DNA of 9,347 nucleotides from Lachnospiraceae bacterium UBA4317 (lineage in GTDB: Bacteria > Bacillota_A > Clostridia > Lachnospirales > Lachnospiraceae), in assembly GCA_002394525.1 (NCBI GenBank), contig DGUF01000139.1, positions 1 to 9,347 on the forward strand, written 5' to 3'. The notes under the pieces were generated by a model. It made no database searches. It saw only the letters and a program-made list of their open reading frames with translations, and was not told the origin of the DNA. The position numbers and the translations under genes were made by a program. How positions within the stretch are numbered: position 1 is the first letter of the stretch; each line of letters starts with the position of its first letter. Below are positions 1 through 5,541 of the stretch, piece by piece.

Positions 1-40
1 AAGCGGCCTTCTTTTTCTCCGCGCATGAGAGCCGGGCCGG

Positions 41-730
41 TCAGATCGTGTTGGAGATCGCATTGAGGATCTGCTCGTAATCAAAGCCGGCGATCCCCTT
101 TCCCGCCTCCGACTCGTAGTGGATGACATTGTTCCAGCTGGACCGGATCGTGACCCAGGATTCCTTGCTGGGCGTAAAGAGGATCAGGCGCTTGGCCGAT
201 TCATCCATGATGCCCGGGGCGTATTTGCTGCCCCACCACTCCGTCAGCTGCTCGAAGTTTTCCGCCATGCCGCGCGGATAGTTTTTGGCCGCCTTGCCGT
301 AGCCCAGGTCATGGGTCGCCTCGTCCGACCAGAGGGCGATCACATGGCGCTTCCTGTCCGCGTCCATATTCCAGTCGGACTTGATGGCATAGGCCAGGGC
401 CTCCAGACCGTCCTCGGGGTCGTCTCCGCCGCCCTTGGCCTCGATGCTCCTGATGCACATCTCCAGCTCCCGGGACTGGTCCGGCAGCTCAAAAAAGTCC
501 GTCACCAGCATGGCCTCGCGGCCGTCCGCCATATAGTCCCGGAAGGCCACGACCCGGACCCTCAGCCGCTGGACTTTTTTCTTCTTTTCCTCCATGACAT
601 CCATGAAATCATTGTAAAAATTCAGGGCGTTTTCCTTGACGACATCCAGCAGCGGCTCCATGCTCTCGGTCGCGTCAATGCAGAAAACGACATCGACTCC
701 ATAGGACAAACCTCTTTTTTTAAAAACCAT
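41..730 (-). CDS. vWA domain protein with MIDAS motif
   Basis: This 229-aa protein is almost entirely one von Willebrand factor A domain. The first strand and metal site read FCIDATESM, giving the DxTxS form of the MIDAS motif at D19, T21 and S23. Further MIDAS-type positions are the FRDY segment around residues 63-66, GGGDDPEDG at 100-108 and the SDEATH loop at 135-140. There is no signal peptide or membrane segment, so it is probably cytoplasmic. Such domains bind a divalent metal and mediate protein-protein contacts. Standalone bacterial proteins of this style are often encoded near PP2C phosphatases and Ser/Thr kinases; that link is family knowledge, not seen here. A GGGAGG ribosome binding site precedes the ATG by about 8 bases. 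The gene starts 73 bp after the zinc-ribbon gene at 804-2663 and probably shares its transcript. The partner and exact role are unknown. Confidence 0.88.
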   Translation of the reverse strand: MVFKKRGLSYGVDVVFCIDATESMEPLLDVVKENALNFYNDFMDVMEEKKKKVQRLRVRVVAFRDYMADGREAMLVTDFFELPDQSRELEMCIRSIEAKGGGDDPEDGLEALAYAIKSDWNMDADRKRHVIALWSDEATHDLGYGKAAKNYPRGMAENFEQLTEWWGSKYAPGIMDESAKRLILFTPSKESWVTIRSSWNNVIHYESEAGKGIAGFDYEQILNAISNTI

Positions 731-803
731 CTTCTACCTCCCTGTCTGTGTGCAGGCCTGTGTGGTCATGTGATATTTCGTGCGGCGGCAAAGAAACGGA
801 GAA

Positions 804-2663
804 TCAGGGCATCCGGAACAGATACGGATATTCGACGGAATAGATCCCCGGCAGGAATTCCTCCTCCAGAAGGGGCTCCGCGCTTGTCATGGCCGCGGGC
901 TGGTCCTCCGCGGATTTCCGGTCTGTCTTTTCCGTTTCCTGGTTGGTCTCCTGATCGGTGCTTTCCTCGCCGGCCTCGTCATTTTCCATATCAGGACTTA
1001 TAAAGAAGGAGTCCTCGATCTCAGTGCCGTCCTCGTTATAGGTCCGGTAAAACCAGGCAAAGCCGGCGTTTCCGGTCACATCGCCGTCGTTATTGCAGTA
1101 CTGCATCTCCGCAAGCCGTTCCTGTCCCTCATCTCCCTCAAAAAAATACCTGACGGTCTGGGGGCCCCGGCTGTCCTCCCCGAAGGTCTCCTCTGTCTCC
1201 GCGATCGTCCCGGTCCTGTCCTGGACCCGGATGCTCTCTTCCACATAATAGGCGTAGCCCTCGTCCTCCAGGCCCTCTCCCTTGGGCATGCTGTCGGACT
1301 TCTCATAGGTATGCTCTTCCTCGCGGGCCGCCATTGTATCATTTTCGCCCAGATAATATCTGACTGTGCTCAGGGCTCCGGGAAAGGCGCTGTCCTCTCC
1401 CATAAAAGTGCGCTCGATCCTGAGATAGCGGGGGGCATTCGTCTCCTGCCCGGCTTCCAGGTGGTAGATTTCCTGCGCGGTCTCTCCTTCTTCCGACCCG
1501 ACGACACTGCAGTCCGCCGTATAGATCAGGACCGCCTCCCTTTCCCCGTTCTCTGCGCCGTCTTTTTGAGCGTCTTTTTCCGTATCCGTCCCCTTATCCC
1601 GGGAATCTGCCCTGTCCAGGTATTCCGGATCGGCCTGGTCTTCCTGATCGTCCCGGACAGAATAGTATTCCCTGCCGGTCAGCCGGCCGTTTTCGTCATA
1701 GAGACAGACGATGCGGGAATAGCCCGCTCCGGTATTGGTCTCCAGTCCGTTTTCATCGCAGAAGAACCGCGTCAGCTTCTCCAGCCGGCCGCCGGAGGTC
1801 TCCGTCTCTGTGCGGATATAGGCGATGCCGCCGGCTGTGGCCGGATCATCATCCCGCATGGCTTCGTCCGCGAAAATGATTCCCGTATCCCGGGCATTGA
1901 CGTAGAAAAGGCTTTCCTCAACCGAAATATCGCCCAGAACACGCAGATTCCTCTTGATCGTGTTATAGCTGGAGGCTGTTGTATCTTCCGCGCCGGCCGT
2001 CCCTCCGGGGAGACCGGTTGTCAGGGAATCCTCCTCCGGATCCTCTTCCGCCACCGTGGCCTCCTCCTCTGTCCTTCCATCAATAAGGGCATCGAGCTCG
2101 TCCCCGCCGGAGTCCTCCTGAGCCGCGGCGTCCCCGGCTTGCGCTTCGCTGCCGCCGGCCAGGCCCTGGGCCTCCTGCGAGCCGGCAGTCTGACTGCCTC
2201 CCGCGCCGCCCCGGCCGAACGGGATAAACCTGCCGGCCACGAGGCCGACTAACAGAGCCGCCGCCATCAGAAGGGCCGTGAGGGCCCGGGGCGAGCGGCT
2301 GCCGCCGTTTCCACTGCTGCCACCGGTTCTGCCGCCTCCTGTTCCTCCGCTATAGCTGTCATCAGTTGGGCCGCTTCCGCCGGCCCCGGTTCTGCCGCCG
2401 GCAGTTTTATTCTGTCCGGCGGTCTGGTCCGCCAGGATCATTTTTGCCCAGAGCCGGTCGGCCTCGGTCACACCCGGGATCTCCCCGTCTCCTCTTCCCT
2501 GCTTTTCCGCGTCGGACGCGGCGAGGCCCCAGAAGCCTCCGCAGAATTCCGCTGTATCCAGTGGTCTTCCGCAGTTTTTACAGAGGACTGTATCCCCCTT
2601 CTTCCTGATCAGCCTCTCCAGGGTGTCCGCATCGATTTCTCTGCCGCAGTTTTTACAGAACAT
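804..2663 (-). CDS. Membrane protein, N-terminal zinc ribbon and exported domain
   Basis: This is a 619-aa protein. It begins with a zinc ribbon made of two CxxC knuckles (C3/C6 and C28/C31). A Gly/Ser/Thr-rich linker follows (about 85-125), then one membrane segment at about 127-149 (ALTALLMAAALLVGLVAGRF). After that comes a long Ala/Gly/Glu-rich low-complexity stretch (about 150-230). The remaining 390 residues are acidic and contain several loosely repeated blocks of the form G-[IYF]-A-[YW]-x-Y-x(n)-D-E-N/D-G, at about 290, 325, 455 and 555. These recall the YD/WxxY-type repeats of Firmicutes surface proteins, a similarity seen by eye only. The arrangement suggests a cytosolic zinc ribbon and an extracytoplasmic repeat domain. 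The ATG has a GGGAGGA site 4 bases upstream. Immediately before that site is the palindrome GCCGGCCGGGCCGGC (2676-2690). Function is unknown. Long open frames on the opposite strand are judged to be composition shadows. Confidence 0.85.
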   Translation of the reverse strand: MFCKNCGREIDADTLERLIRKKGDTVLCKNCGRPLDTAEFCGGFWGLAASDAEKQGRGDGEIPGVTEADRLWAKMILADQTAGQNKTAGGRTGAGGSGPTDDSYSGGTGGGRTGGSSGNGGSRSPRALTALLMAAALLVGLVAGRFIPFGRGGAGGSQTAGSQEAQGLAGGSEAQAGDAAAQEDSGGDELDALIDGRTEEEATVAEEDPEEDSLTTGLPGGTAGAEDTTASSYNTIKRNLRVLGDISVEESLFYVNARDTGIIFADEAMRDDDPATAGGIAYIRTETETSGGRLEKLTRFFCDENGLETNTGAGYSRIVCLYDENGRLTGREYYSVRDDQEDQADPEYLDRADSRDKGTDTEKDAQKDGAENGEREAVLIYTADCSVVGSEEGETAQEIYHLEAGQETNAPRYLRIERTFMGEDSAFPGALSTVRYYLGENDTMAAREEEHTYEKSDSMPKGEGLEDEGYAYYVEESIRVQDRTGTIAETEETFGEDSRGPQTVRYFFEGDEGQERLAEMQYCNNDGDVTGNAGFAWFYRTYNEDGTEIEDSFFISPDMENDEAGEESTDQETNQETEKTDRKSAEDQPAAMTSAEPLLEEEFLPGIYSVEYPYLFRMP

Positions 2664-2748
2664 CTCTTCCTCCCTGCCGGCCGGGCCGGCTTTAACGGGT
2701 TATTGACAGCGATCCGGGGACCGCCATGGACTCCATCCGCTCTTGTTA

Positions 2749-3207
2749 TCACACCTCATCTTTTTTGGGACTCCGGCCGCAGATCATGCAGATCCTGTCC
2801 TCCCTGCGGTTTTCGCCTTCACAATAAGGGCATTTCCACCTGCCCGTCTCCGGCCTGCAGGCATAGATAAAGGCGGTCTTTCCGCCGTCCGCGTCCCAGC
2901 GAAAACCCCTGACGGTCTCCTCGACCTGGCTGCGTATGTCCGCGTTTCTCGCGTCGTCCTGCATGCGGGGCGGGATAAACAAAAGGTGGGAACCGGGCAC
3001 GTTCTTTGCGGAATCCGTATCCTCCGCCGGCAGGCCGGTTTCTTCCCTCGGCTGATCCGCCGCTTCCGGGAACCCGTCTTCGAGATCCTCATCCTCCGTA
3101 TTTTTGTGGAACAGGTTTCCGATCCCGTCGAACAGCCGCAGATAAAAGGCGACCAGTATAAAGCAGAGTATGGCTCCTGCCAGAATGATCAAACTCAGAA
3201 AATCCAT
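2749..3207 (-). CDS. Small membrane protein with RanBP2-type zinc finger
   Basis: Read from the ATG at 3207 this is 152 aa. The frame stays open upstream to a TTG at 3246. I prefer the ATG because it places the hydrophobic segment MDFLSLIILAGAILCFILVA at the N-terminus and has a GGAG motif just upstream. Residues 4-24 form the single membrane segment. An acidic linker (about 37-70) follows, then a small globular part. The C-terminus holds W124-K-C126-P-Y-C129-E-G-E-N133-x6-C140-M-I-C143. This matches the RanBP2-type zinc finger pattern W-x-C-x2-C-x3-N-x6-C-x2-C exactly. Such fingers bind single-stranded RNA or ubiquitin in eukaryotes; in bacteria the ligand is generally unknown. The gene heads a probable operon with the two genes downstream (85-bp gap to the next). 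Its function is not recognised. Confidence 0.8.
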   Translation of the reverse strand: MDFLSLIILAGAILCFILVAFYLRLFDGIGNLFHKNTEDEDLEDGFPEAADQPREETGLPAEDTDSAKNVPGSHLLFIPPRMQDDARNADIRSQVEETVRGFRWDADGGKTAFIYACRPETGRWKCPYCEGENRREDRICMICGRSPKKDEV

Positions 3208-3266
3208 TTCGCTCCGGTCTCCCAGCCGCAGGCAGTGCAAAGTCAACAGTTCCTGTTTTGTCTTTT

Positions 3267-3295
3267 ATTATAGTGGGATTACAGCAACTCTGCAA
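3267..3295 (-). promoter_or_regulatory. Probable sigma-A promoter for the zinc-finger/vWA operon
   Basis: On the minus strand there is a perfect TATAAT -10 box (3267-3272). Seventeen bases upstream is TTGCAG (3290-3295), which keeps only the TTG of the -35 consensus. Transcription would start near 3260, giving a leader of about 50 nt before the ATG at 3207. There is no other convincing promoter in the 85-bp and 73-bp gaps further down, so this one may serve all three genes. The weak -35 lowers confidence. Confidence 0.5.
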
Positions 3296-3386
3296 AGTCC
3301 CTGTTTTCAATATCGTTGATGGACCACTGCCGATGTCACTGTTCACGCTTTCCCGGGGATATGTACGTGTGGCGATAATAAAGATG

Positions 3387-3440
3387 AAACCCGCGCAAAT
3401 CCGGAAAATCCAACTGAATTCCCAGTATTTACGCGGGTTT
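3387..3440 (-). terminator. Long inverted repeat just after tRNA-Leu, likely terminator
   Basis: The arms AAACCCGCGTAAAT (3427-3440, minus strand) and ATTTGCGCGGGTTT (3387-3400) pair over 14 continuous positions. The one non-Watson-Crick pair is a U-G wobble if transcribed from the minus strand but a C-A mismatch from the plus strand, which favours minus-strand use. The loop is 26 nt and contains two smaller hairpins. The repeat begins 6 nt after the tRNA 3' end and finishes in UUU followed by CAUCUUUAUU, so the U tract is poor. It most likely ends or protects the tRNA transcript. Confidence 0.5.
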
Positions 3441-3445
3441 ATTCC

Positions 3446-3528
3446 TGCCGGCGGTGGGACTCGAACCCACACGCCCTCTCGGACAGCAGATTTTGAGTCT
3501 GCCTCGTCTGCCATTCCGACACGCCGGC
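3446..3528 (-). tRNA. tRNA-Leu, anticodon CAA
   Basis: Read on the minus strand, the 83-nt gene has a perfect 7-bp acceptor stem (GCCGGCG with CGCCGGC) and discriminator A, the leucine identity base. The anticodon stem GCAGA/TCTGC encloses the loop CTCAAAA, which places anticodon CAA at 3493-3495 (decodes UUG). A long variable arm with a 4-bp stem (GTCC/GGGC, loop GAGA) marks it as a class II tRNA. The T arm is GTGGG-TTCGAGT-CCCAC. No CCA is encoded: the bases after the discriminator are GGA, so the tail must be added by nucleotidyltransferase. The gene lies downstream of the rpsF-ssb-rpsR operon, separated from it by a 154-bp repeat element and a hairpin. Confidence 0.96.
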
Positions 3529-3542
3529 ATCTGATATGCAAA

Positions 3543-3574
3543 ATCTGCCGGCCGGCCGCAGCCTGCCGGCAGAT
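3543..3574 (-). terminator. GC-rich hairpin with short U run, terminator-like
   Basis: ATCTGCCGG (3566-3574, read on minus) pairs perfectly with CCGGCAGAT (3543-3551) around a 14-nt GC-rich loop. The 3' arm runs directly into TTTT (3543-3540) and then GCATATC before the tRNA. It could stop read-through from rpsF-ssb-rpsR. The U run is short, and a candidate tRNA promoter lies upstream of it, so it may instead be a hairpin in the tRNA 5' leader. Confidence 0.5.
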
Positions 3575-3588
3575 CCTGTATCATCCAT

Positions 3589-3617
3589 ATTTTACCGCCC
3601 TGTCAGGCTCCTGTCTG
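3589..3617 (-). promoter_or_regulatory. Candidate promoter for tRNA-Leu
   Basis: On the minus strand, CAGACA (3612-3617; 4 of 6 match to TTGACA) is spaced 17 bp from TAAAAT (3589-3594; 5 of 6 match to TATAAT). Transcription would start near 3582, about 54 nt before the mature tRNA. This transcript would include the 3543-3574 hairpin, so one of these two calls may be wrong in its present form. Confidence 0.4.
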
Positions 3618-3672
3618 CCACAAGAGGCAGAAGGTCAGCTCTCTGTGCGGTCTTCTGACTGCCTTTCAGGCG

Positions 3673-3680
3673 ATCAGCGC
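3673..3680. repeat. Left 8-bp flanking repeat of element copy A
   Basis: ATCAGCGC here and ATCAACGC at 3835-3842 flank the 154-bp element exactly and match at 7 of 8 bases. This is consistent with a target-site duplication that has since acquired one change. The right copy contains the rpsR stop codon. Confidence 0.6.
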
Positions 3681-3834
3681 GTTAAATGTTCACGCCCTAT
3701 CGAGGGCGTGAGCATTTAACGATACGCGCGGCGATTCCAAAACGCTCTGCGTGCGCCGCGCGCCGTTTAACTCGGGTTTTTGCGTTGAAGAACACGCAAA
3801 AACTCCTCGAATCAGAGACGGTCTGAGCAGTTAC
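3681..3834. mobile_element. 154-bp MITE-like structured element, copy A
   Basis: This element is 154 bp, the same length as the copy at 6012-6165. It shares with that copy the blocks CGATTCCAA, CTCGGGTTTT, CCTCGA and GGTCTGA at the same order and spacing. Its ends are imperfect inverted repeats (GTTAAATGTTCA on the left; GTAACTGCTCA on the right, read inward). Three hairpins fill it. The first has an 18-bp stem, 3681-3698 with 3703-3720, loop ATCG and one wobble. The second is CGCGCGGCG/CGCCGCGCG, 3725-3733 with 3754-3762, enclosing a 20-nt core. The third is GTTTTTGCGT/ACGCAAAAAC, 3776-3785 with 3794-3803. No open frame is credible, so it would depend on a transposase elsewhere. It begins one base after the rpsR stop codon. 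It could equally be the template of a structured RNA; the strand is undecided. Confidence 0.75.
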
Positions 3835-3835
3835 A

Positions 3836-4099
3836 TCAACGCTCTGTGTAAGGCATCAGAGCCAGGTGACGGGCTCTCTTGATCGCGCCGGTGAGGGCTC
3901 TCTGGTGTGTCGCGCAGGTACCTGTGATTCTGCGGGGCAGGATCTTTCCGCTCTCGGAAACGTACTTGCGAAGCTTTGCGACATCCTTATAATCGATTGC
4001 GTTGTCCTTGCCGCAGAACACGCAGACTTTTCTCTTTCTGTGGAAGCCGCCTCTCTTGCGGAAAGGTGCATCCGAACGATTCTCTCTGTTAAAAGCCAT
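3836..4099 (-). CDS. rpsR: 30S ribosomal protein S18, zinc-binding form
   Basis: This 87-aa protein matches S18 throughout, including [18 protein letters not shown] and the ILPRRITG core, and has the usual length. S18 binds S6 and sits on the platform of the small subunit. The sequence contains C26-V-F-C29 and T-C62-A-T-H65, the ligand set of the zinc-binding (C+) form; the B. subtilis form, as I recall it, lacks these cysteines. A textbook AGGAGG site lies 7 bases before the ATG. It is the third gene of the rpsF-ssb-rpsR operon, but a 135-bp gap separates it from ssb, long for this operon. I see no convincing internal promoter in that gap. The stop codon falls inside the right flanking repeat of the 154-bp element, so the insertion stopped just short of damaging the gene. 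Confidence 0.98.
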   Translation of the reverse strand: MAFNRENRSDAPFRKRGGFHRKRKVCVFCGKDNAIDYKDVAKLRKYVSESGKILPRRITGTCATHQRALTGAIKRARHLALMPYTER

Positions 4100-4234
4100 T
4101 TCTAACCTCCTGTATACTCCCTATGGGTGCGGATCCTTCCGGTCCGCCTGCGCCGTGGCATACATTCGACCCCGGGCTTCTCTGATGATTAAACGATCAT
4201 TTCAATCATTCTGCTGATCCGGACCTTTGTCTGA

Positions 4235-4786
4235 TCAGTTGAAAGGAAGCTCCTCGTCGATGCCGTCCGGGATATTCATAAATCCATCCAGTGCGTCTGA
4301 CGCGGGGGCTGACTGGTTCTGCGCGGGTGCGCTGTAACCGCCGCCATAATTTCCGCCGCCATTGCCATAGCTGCCGGAACCGCCGTAGTTTCCGCCGTTG
4401 CCGGATCCGCCGTAATTTCCGCCGCCGTAGCTTCCGGAACCGCCGCCGCTGCCGGCTGCGTTCTTGCTCTCAGCAAACTCCAGCTCCTCTGCGACGACCT
4501 CGGTCACATAGACCTTCTGTCCTTCGCGGTTGGTGTAATTGCGGGTCTGGATCCTGCCGGTGAGAGCCGTTTTCAGGCCCTTGCGGTAGTACTTCTCGAC
4601 ATGCTCAGCCAGCTTTCCGAATGCCACGATGTTGATAAAATCGGCAGTCTGCCCATCCTGGTTGTTGCGGTTGAAACGCCGGTCCACCGCGATGGAAAAG
4701 TTGGCGATGCACAGGGAGTTCTCTCCCTGGGTATAACGGACTTCGGGATCCCTGGTAAGGCGCCCCATAAGTATGACTTTATTCAT
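4235..4786 (-). CDS. ssb: Single-stranded DNA-binding protein
   Basis: This 183-aa protein has the three-part SSB architecture. Residues 1-106 form the OB fold (MNKVILMGRLTRDPEVRYTQ start, then NIVAFGKLAEHVEKYYRKG). Residues 111-151 are an intrinsically disordered linker of Gly, Ser, Asn and Tyr in GGxYGG-type repeats, encoded by a repetitive GC-rich stretch at about 4334-4456. An Ala/Pro/Gln segment follows, then the acidic protein-interaction tip. That tip reads DEELPF followed by one extra Asn, a small departure from the common DDDIPF end. SSB coats single-stranded DNA and recruits replication and repair enzymes through this tip. The ATG has GAGGT about 5 bases upstream. The gene follows rpsF by 22 bp and is co-transcribed with it. 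Confidence 0.97.
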   Translation of the reverse strand: MNKVILMGRLTRDPEVRYTQGENSLCIANFSIAVDRRFNRNNQDGQTADFINIVAFGKLAEHVEKYYRKGLKTALTGRIQTRNYTNREGQKVYVTEVVAEELEFAESKNAAGSGGGSGSYGGGNYGGSGNGGNYGGSGSYGNGGGNYGGGYSAPAQNQSAPASDALDGFMNIPDGIDEELPFN

Positions 4787-4808
4787 GATGACCTCTTTCT
4801 TCTGTTGA

Positions 4809-5099
4809 TCAGGCCGCTTCCTGTTTTACGCACAGATATCTGAGGACGTTATCCATGATGCGCATGAAGCTCTCGATCTCGGCGATCGCGGAGCCATCAG
4901 CTTCGAACTTGATGAAGTAGTAGTAACCTTCGTTCATCTTCTGGATCTCATAGGCAAGCTTCTTCTTGCCCCAGTCGTCGACTTCACCGACTGTGCCGCC
5001 GAAACGGACGATCAGCTCTTTGCATCTGTCGACAACCGCTGTCCTCGCTTCATCATCGATCTGCGCATTCACAACAACGGCTAACTCGTATTTACCCAT
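4809..5099 (-). CDS. rpsF: 30S ribosomal protein S6
   Basis: This 96-aa protein is a complete S6. It opens with KYELAVVVNAQIDDEA. The central DDWGKKKLAYEIQKMNEGYYYFIKFEAD is the strand pair that contacts S18. RIMDNVLRYLCVK is near the end. S6 forms a heterodimer with S18 on the 30S platform. It is the first gene of the operon and starts at an ATG preceded by AGGAGGT with 6-base spacing. A well-formed promoter lies about 110 bp upstream. In several bacterial groups the S6-S18 complex represses this operon by binding the mRNA leader; whether that happens here is not shown by the sequence. Confidence 0.98.
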   Translation of the reverse strand: MGKYELAVVVNAQIDDEARTAVVDRCKELIVRFGGTVGEVDDWGKKKLAYEIQKMNEGYYYFIKFEADGSAIAEIESFMRIMDNVLRYLCVKQEAA

Positions 5100-5134
5100 T
5101 CTTCTACCTCCTTTTGGTCTCTGGCCCCTGCATC

Positions 5135-5160
5135 AAAAACAGTGATCCGTTATCGATCAC
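5135..5160 (-). promoter_or_regulatory. Attenuator-like hairpin in the rpsF leader
   Basis: In the leader RNA, GTGATC (5155-5160) can pair with GATCAC (5142-5147) around a 7-nt loop. TG and then TTTTT (5135-5139) follow. The stem is short (6 bp), but hairpin plus U run just upstream of the ribosome binding site resembles a leader attenuator. An earlier small hairpin, GGGA/TCCC around TTAAC, lies at 5183-5195. I could not match the region confidently to the known S6:S18-binding leader structure. Confidence 0.35.
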
Positions 5161-5205
5161 AGGAGCAAGGAAAAATTATTTCGGGAGTTAATCCCACGGA
5201 TGAAT

Positions 5206-5234
5206 ATCTTAGCACATTCATCCGGATGCCGCAA
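5206..5234 (-). promoter_or_regulatory. rpsF-ssb-rpsR operon promoter
   Basis: On the minus strand there is a -35 TTGCGG (5229-5234), a 17-bp spacer and a -10 TAAGAT (5206-5211). The -10 is preceded by TGC, which gives the extended -10 TGn motif. The predicted start is near 5199, leaving a leader of about 100 nt before the rpsF ATG. The terminator at 5278-5317 isolates this promoter from the upstream gene, as expected for a separate operon. Confidence 0.7.
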
Positions 5235-5277
5235 GTATAATTTTTCAGGTTTTTCCGGCTTTCGGGATCAAAAACGT

Positions 5278-5317
5278 ATACAGACTGCCGGGTCCATGCT
5301 GATCCGGCAGTCTGTAT
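5278..5317 (-). terminator. Rho-independent terminator after cytidylyltransferase gene
   Basis: ATACAGACTGCCGG (5304-5317, minus strand) pairs with CCGGCAGTCTGTAT (5278-5291) over 14 perfect base pairs with a 12-nt loop. On the minus strand the stem is followed by ACG and then TTTTT (5270-5274), while the plus direction has no T run. It therefore ends leftward transcription coming from the cytidylyltransferase gene, about 225 bp past that gene's stop codon. Confidence 0.75.
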
Positions 5318-5376
5318 GTATCCGTCAGGTATTCATCAGTCCTATCTTTATTGGCCACGGCCTGCTCCGGGGGCCT

Positions 5377-5512
5377 GGTTCAGGCACCGCGGGAGCTGCG
5401 TCTCCGCGGGCGCTTCCGGTTCGGGCACCGTGGGACCTGCGTATCCGCAGGTTCTCCCGGTTCAGTTCTTCGGGACCTGCGTCTCCGCGGGCGCTTCCGG
5501 TTCGGGCACCGC
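5377..5512 (-). repeat. Decayed tandem repeat encoding Pro-Glu-Ala motif in shifting frames
   Basis: Three full units and a partial fourth of about 40-41 bp lie here (unit starts 5391, 5431/5432 and 5471/5472, partial unit ending at 5390). The first and third units are nearly identical over about 40 bp; the middle one has diverged more. On the minus strand, units one and three read VPEPEAPAETQ(V/L)P in one frame. The middle unit reads TEPGEPADTQVP in the frame of the upstream cytidylyltransferase gene. Spacings of 41 and 40 bp are not multiples of three, so no single frame reads all units. This looks like a former Pro/Glu-rich protein tail or linker broken by small indels. It occupies most of the gap between the cytidylyltransferase stop and its terminator. 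Confidence 0.7.
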
Positions 5513-5541
5513 GCGGGCGGGGTTCCCGGCAGTTTTTTTCG

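Noticed and set aside
1..26. ATG on the minus strand at 24-26 that could start a next gene
   Set aside because: There is no ribosome binding site before it and only 26 bases remain, so a gene cannot be supported.
780..2252. 490-aa open frame on the plus strand
   Set aside because: It lies antisense to the zinc-ribbon gene, has no recognisable domain or ribosome binding site, and is explained by GC-rich third positions. The minus frame has CxxC knuckles, a membrane segment and a good ribosome binding site.
3208..3246. Upstream TTG start for the RanBP2-finger protein
   Set aside because: The TTG would add 13 residues before the membrane helix. The ATG at 3207 has a nearby GGAG and gives a normal N-terminal anchor.
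3681..3834. Element read as an integron attC site or CRISPR repeat
   Set aside because: There is no integrase, cassette array, attC core motifs, spacers or regular direct repeats. Inverted ends with flanking 8-bp duplications fit a MITE better.
4100..4234. Separate promoter for rpsR in the 135-bp ssb-rpsR gap
   Set aside because: A TTGAAA is present but has no acceptable -10 at the right spacing. Only the ribosome binding site and weak short inverted repeats are visible.
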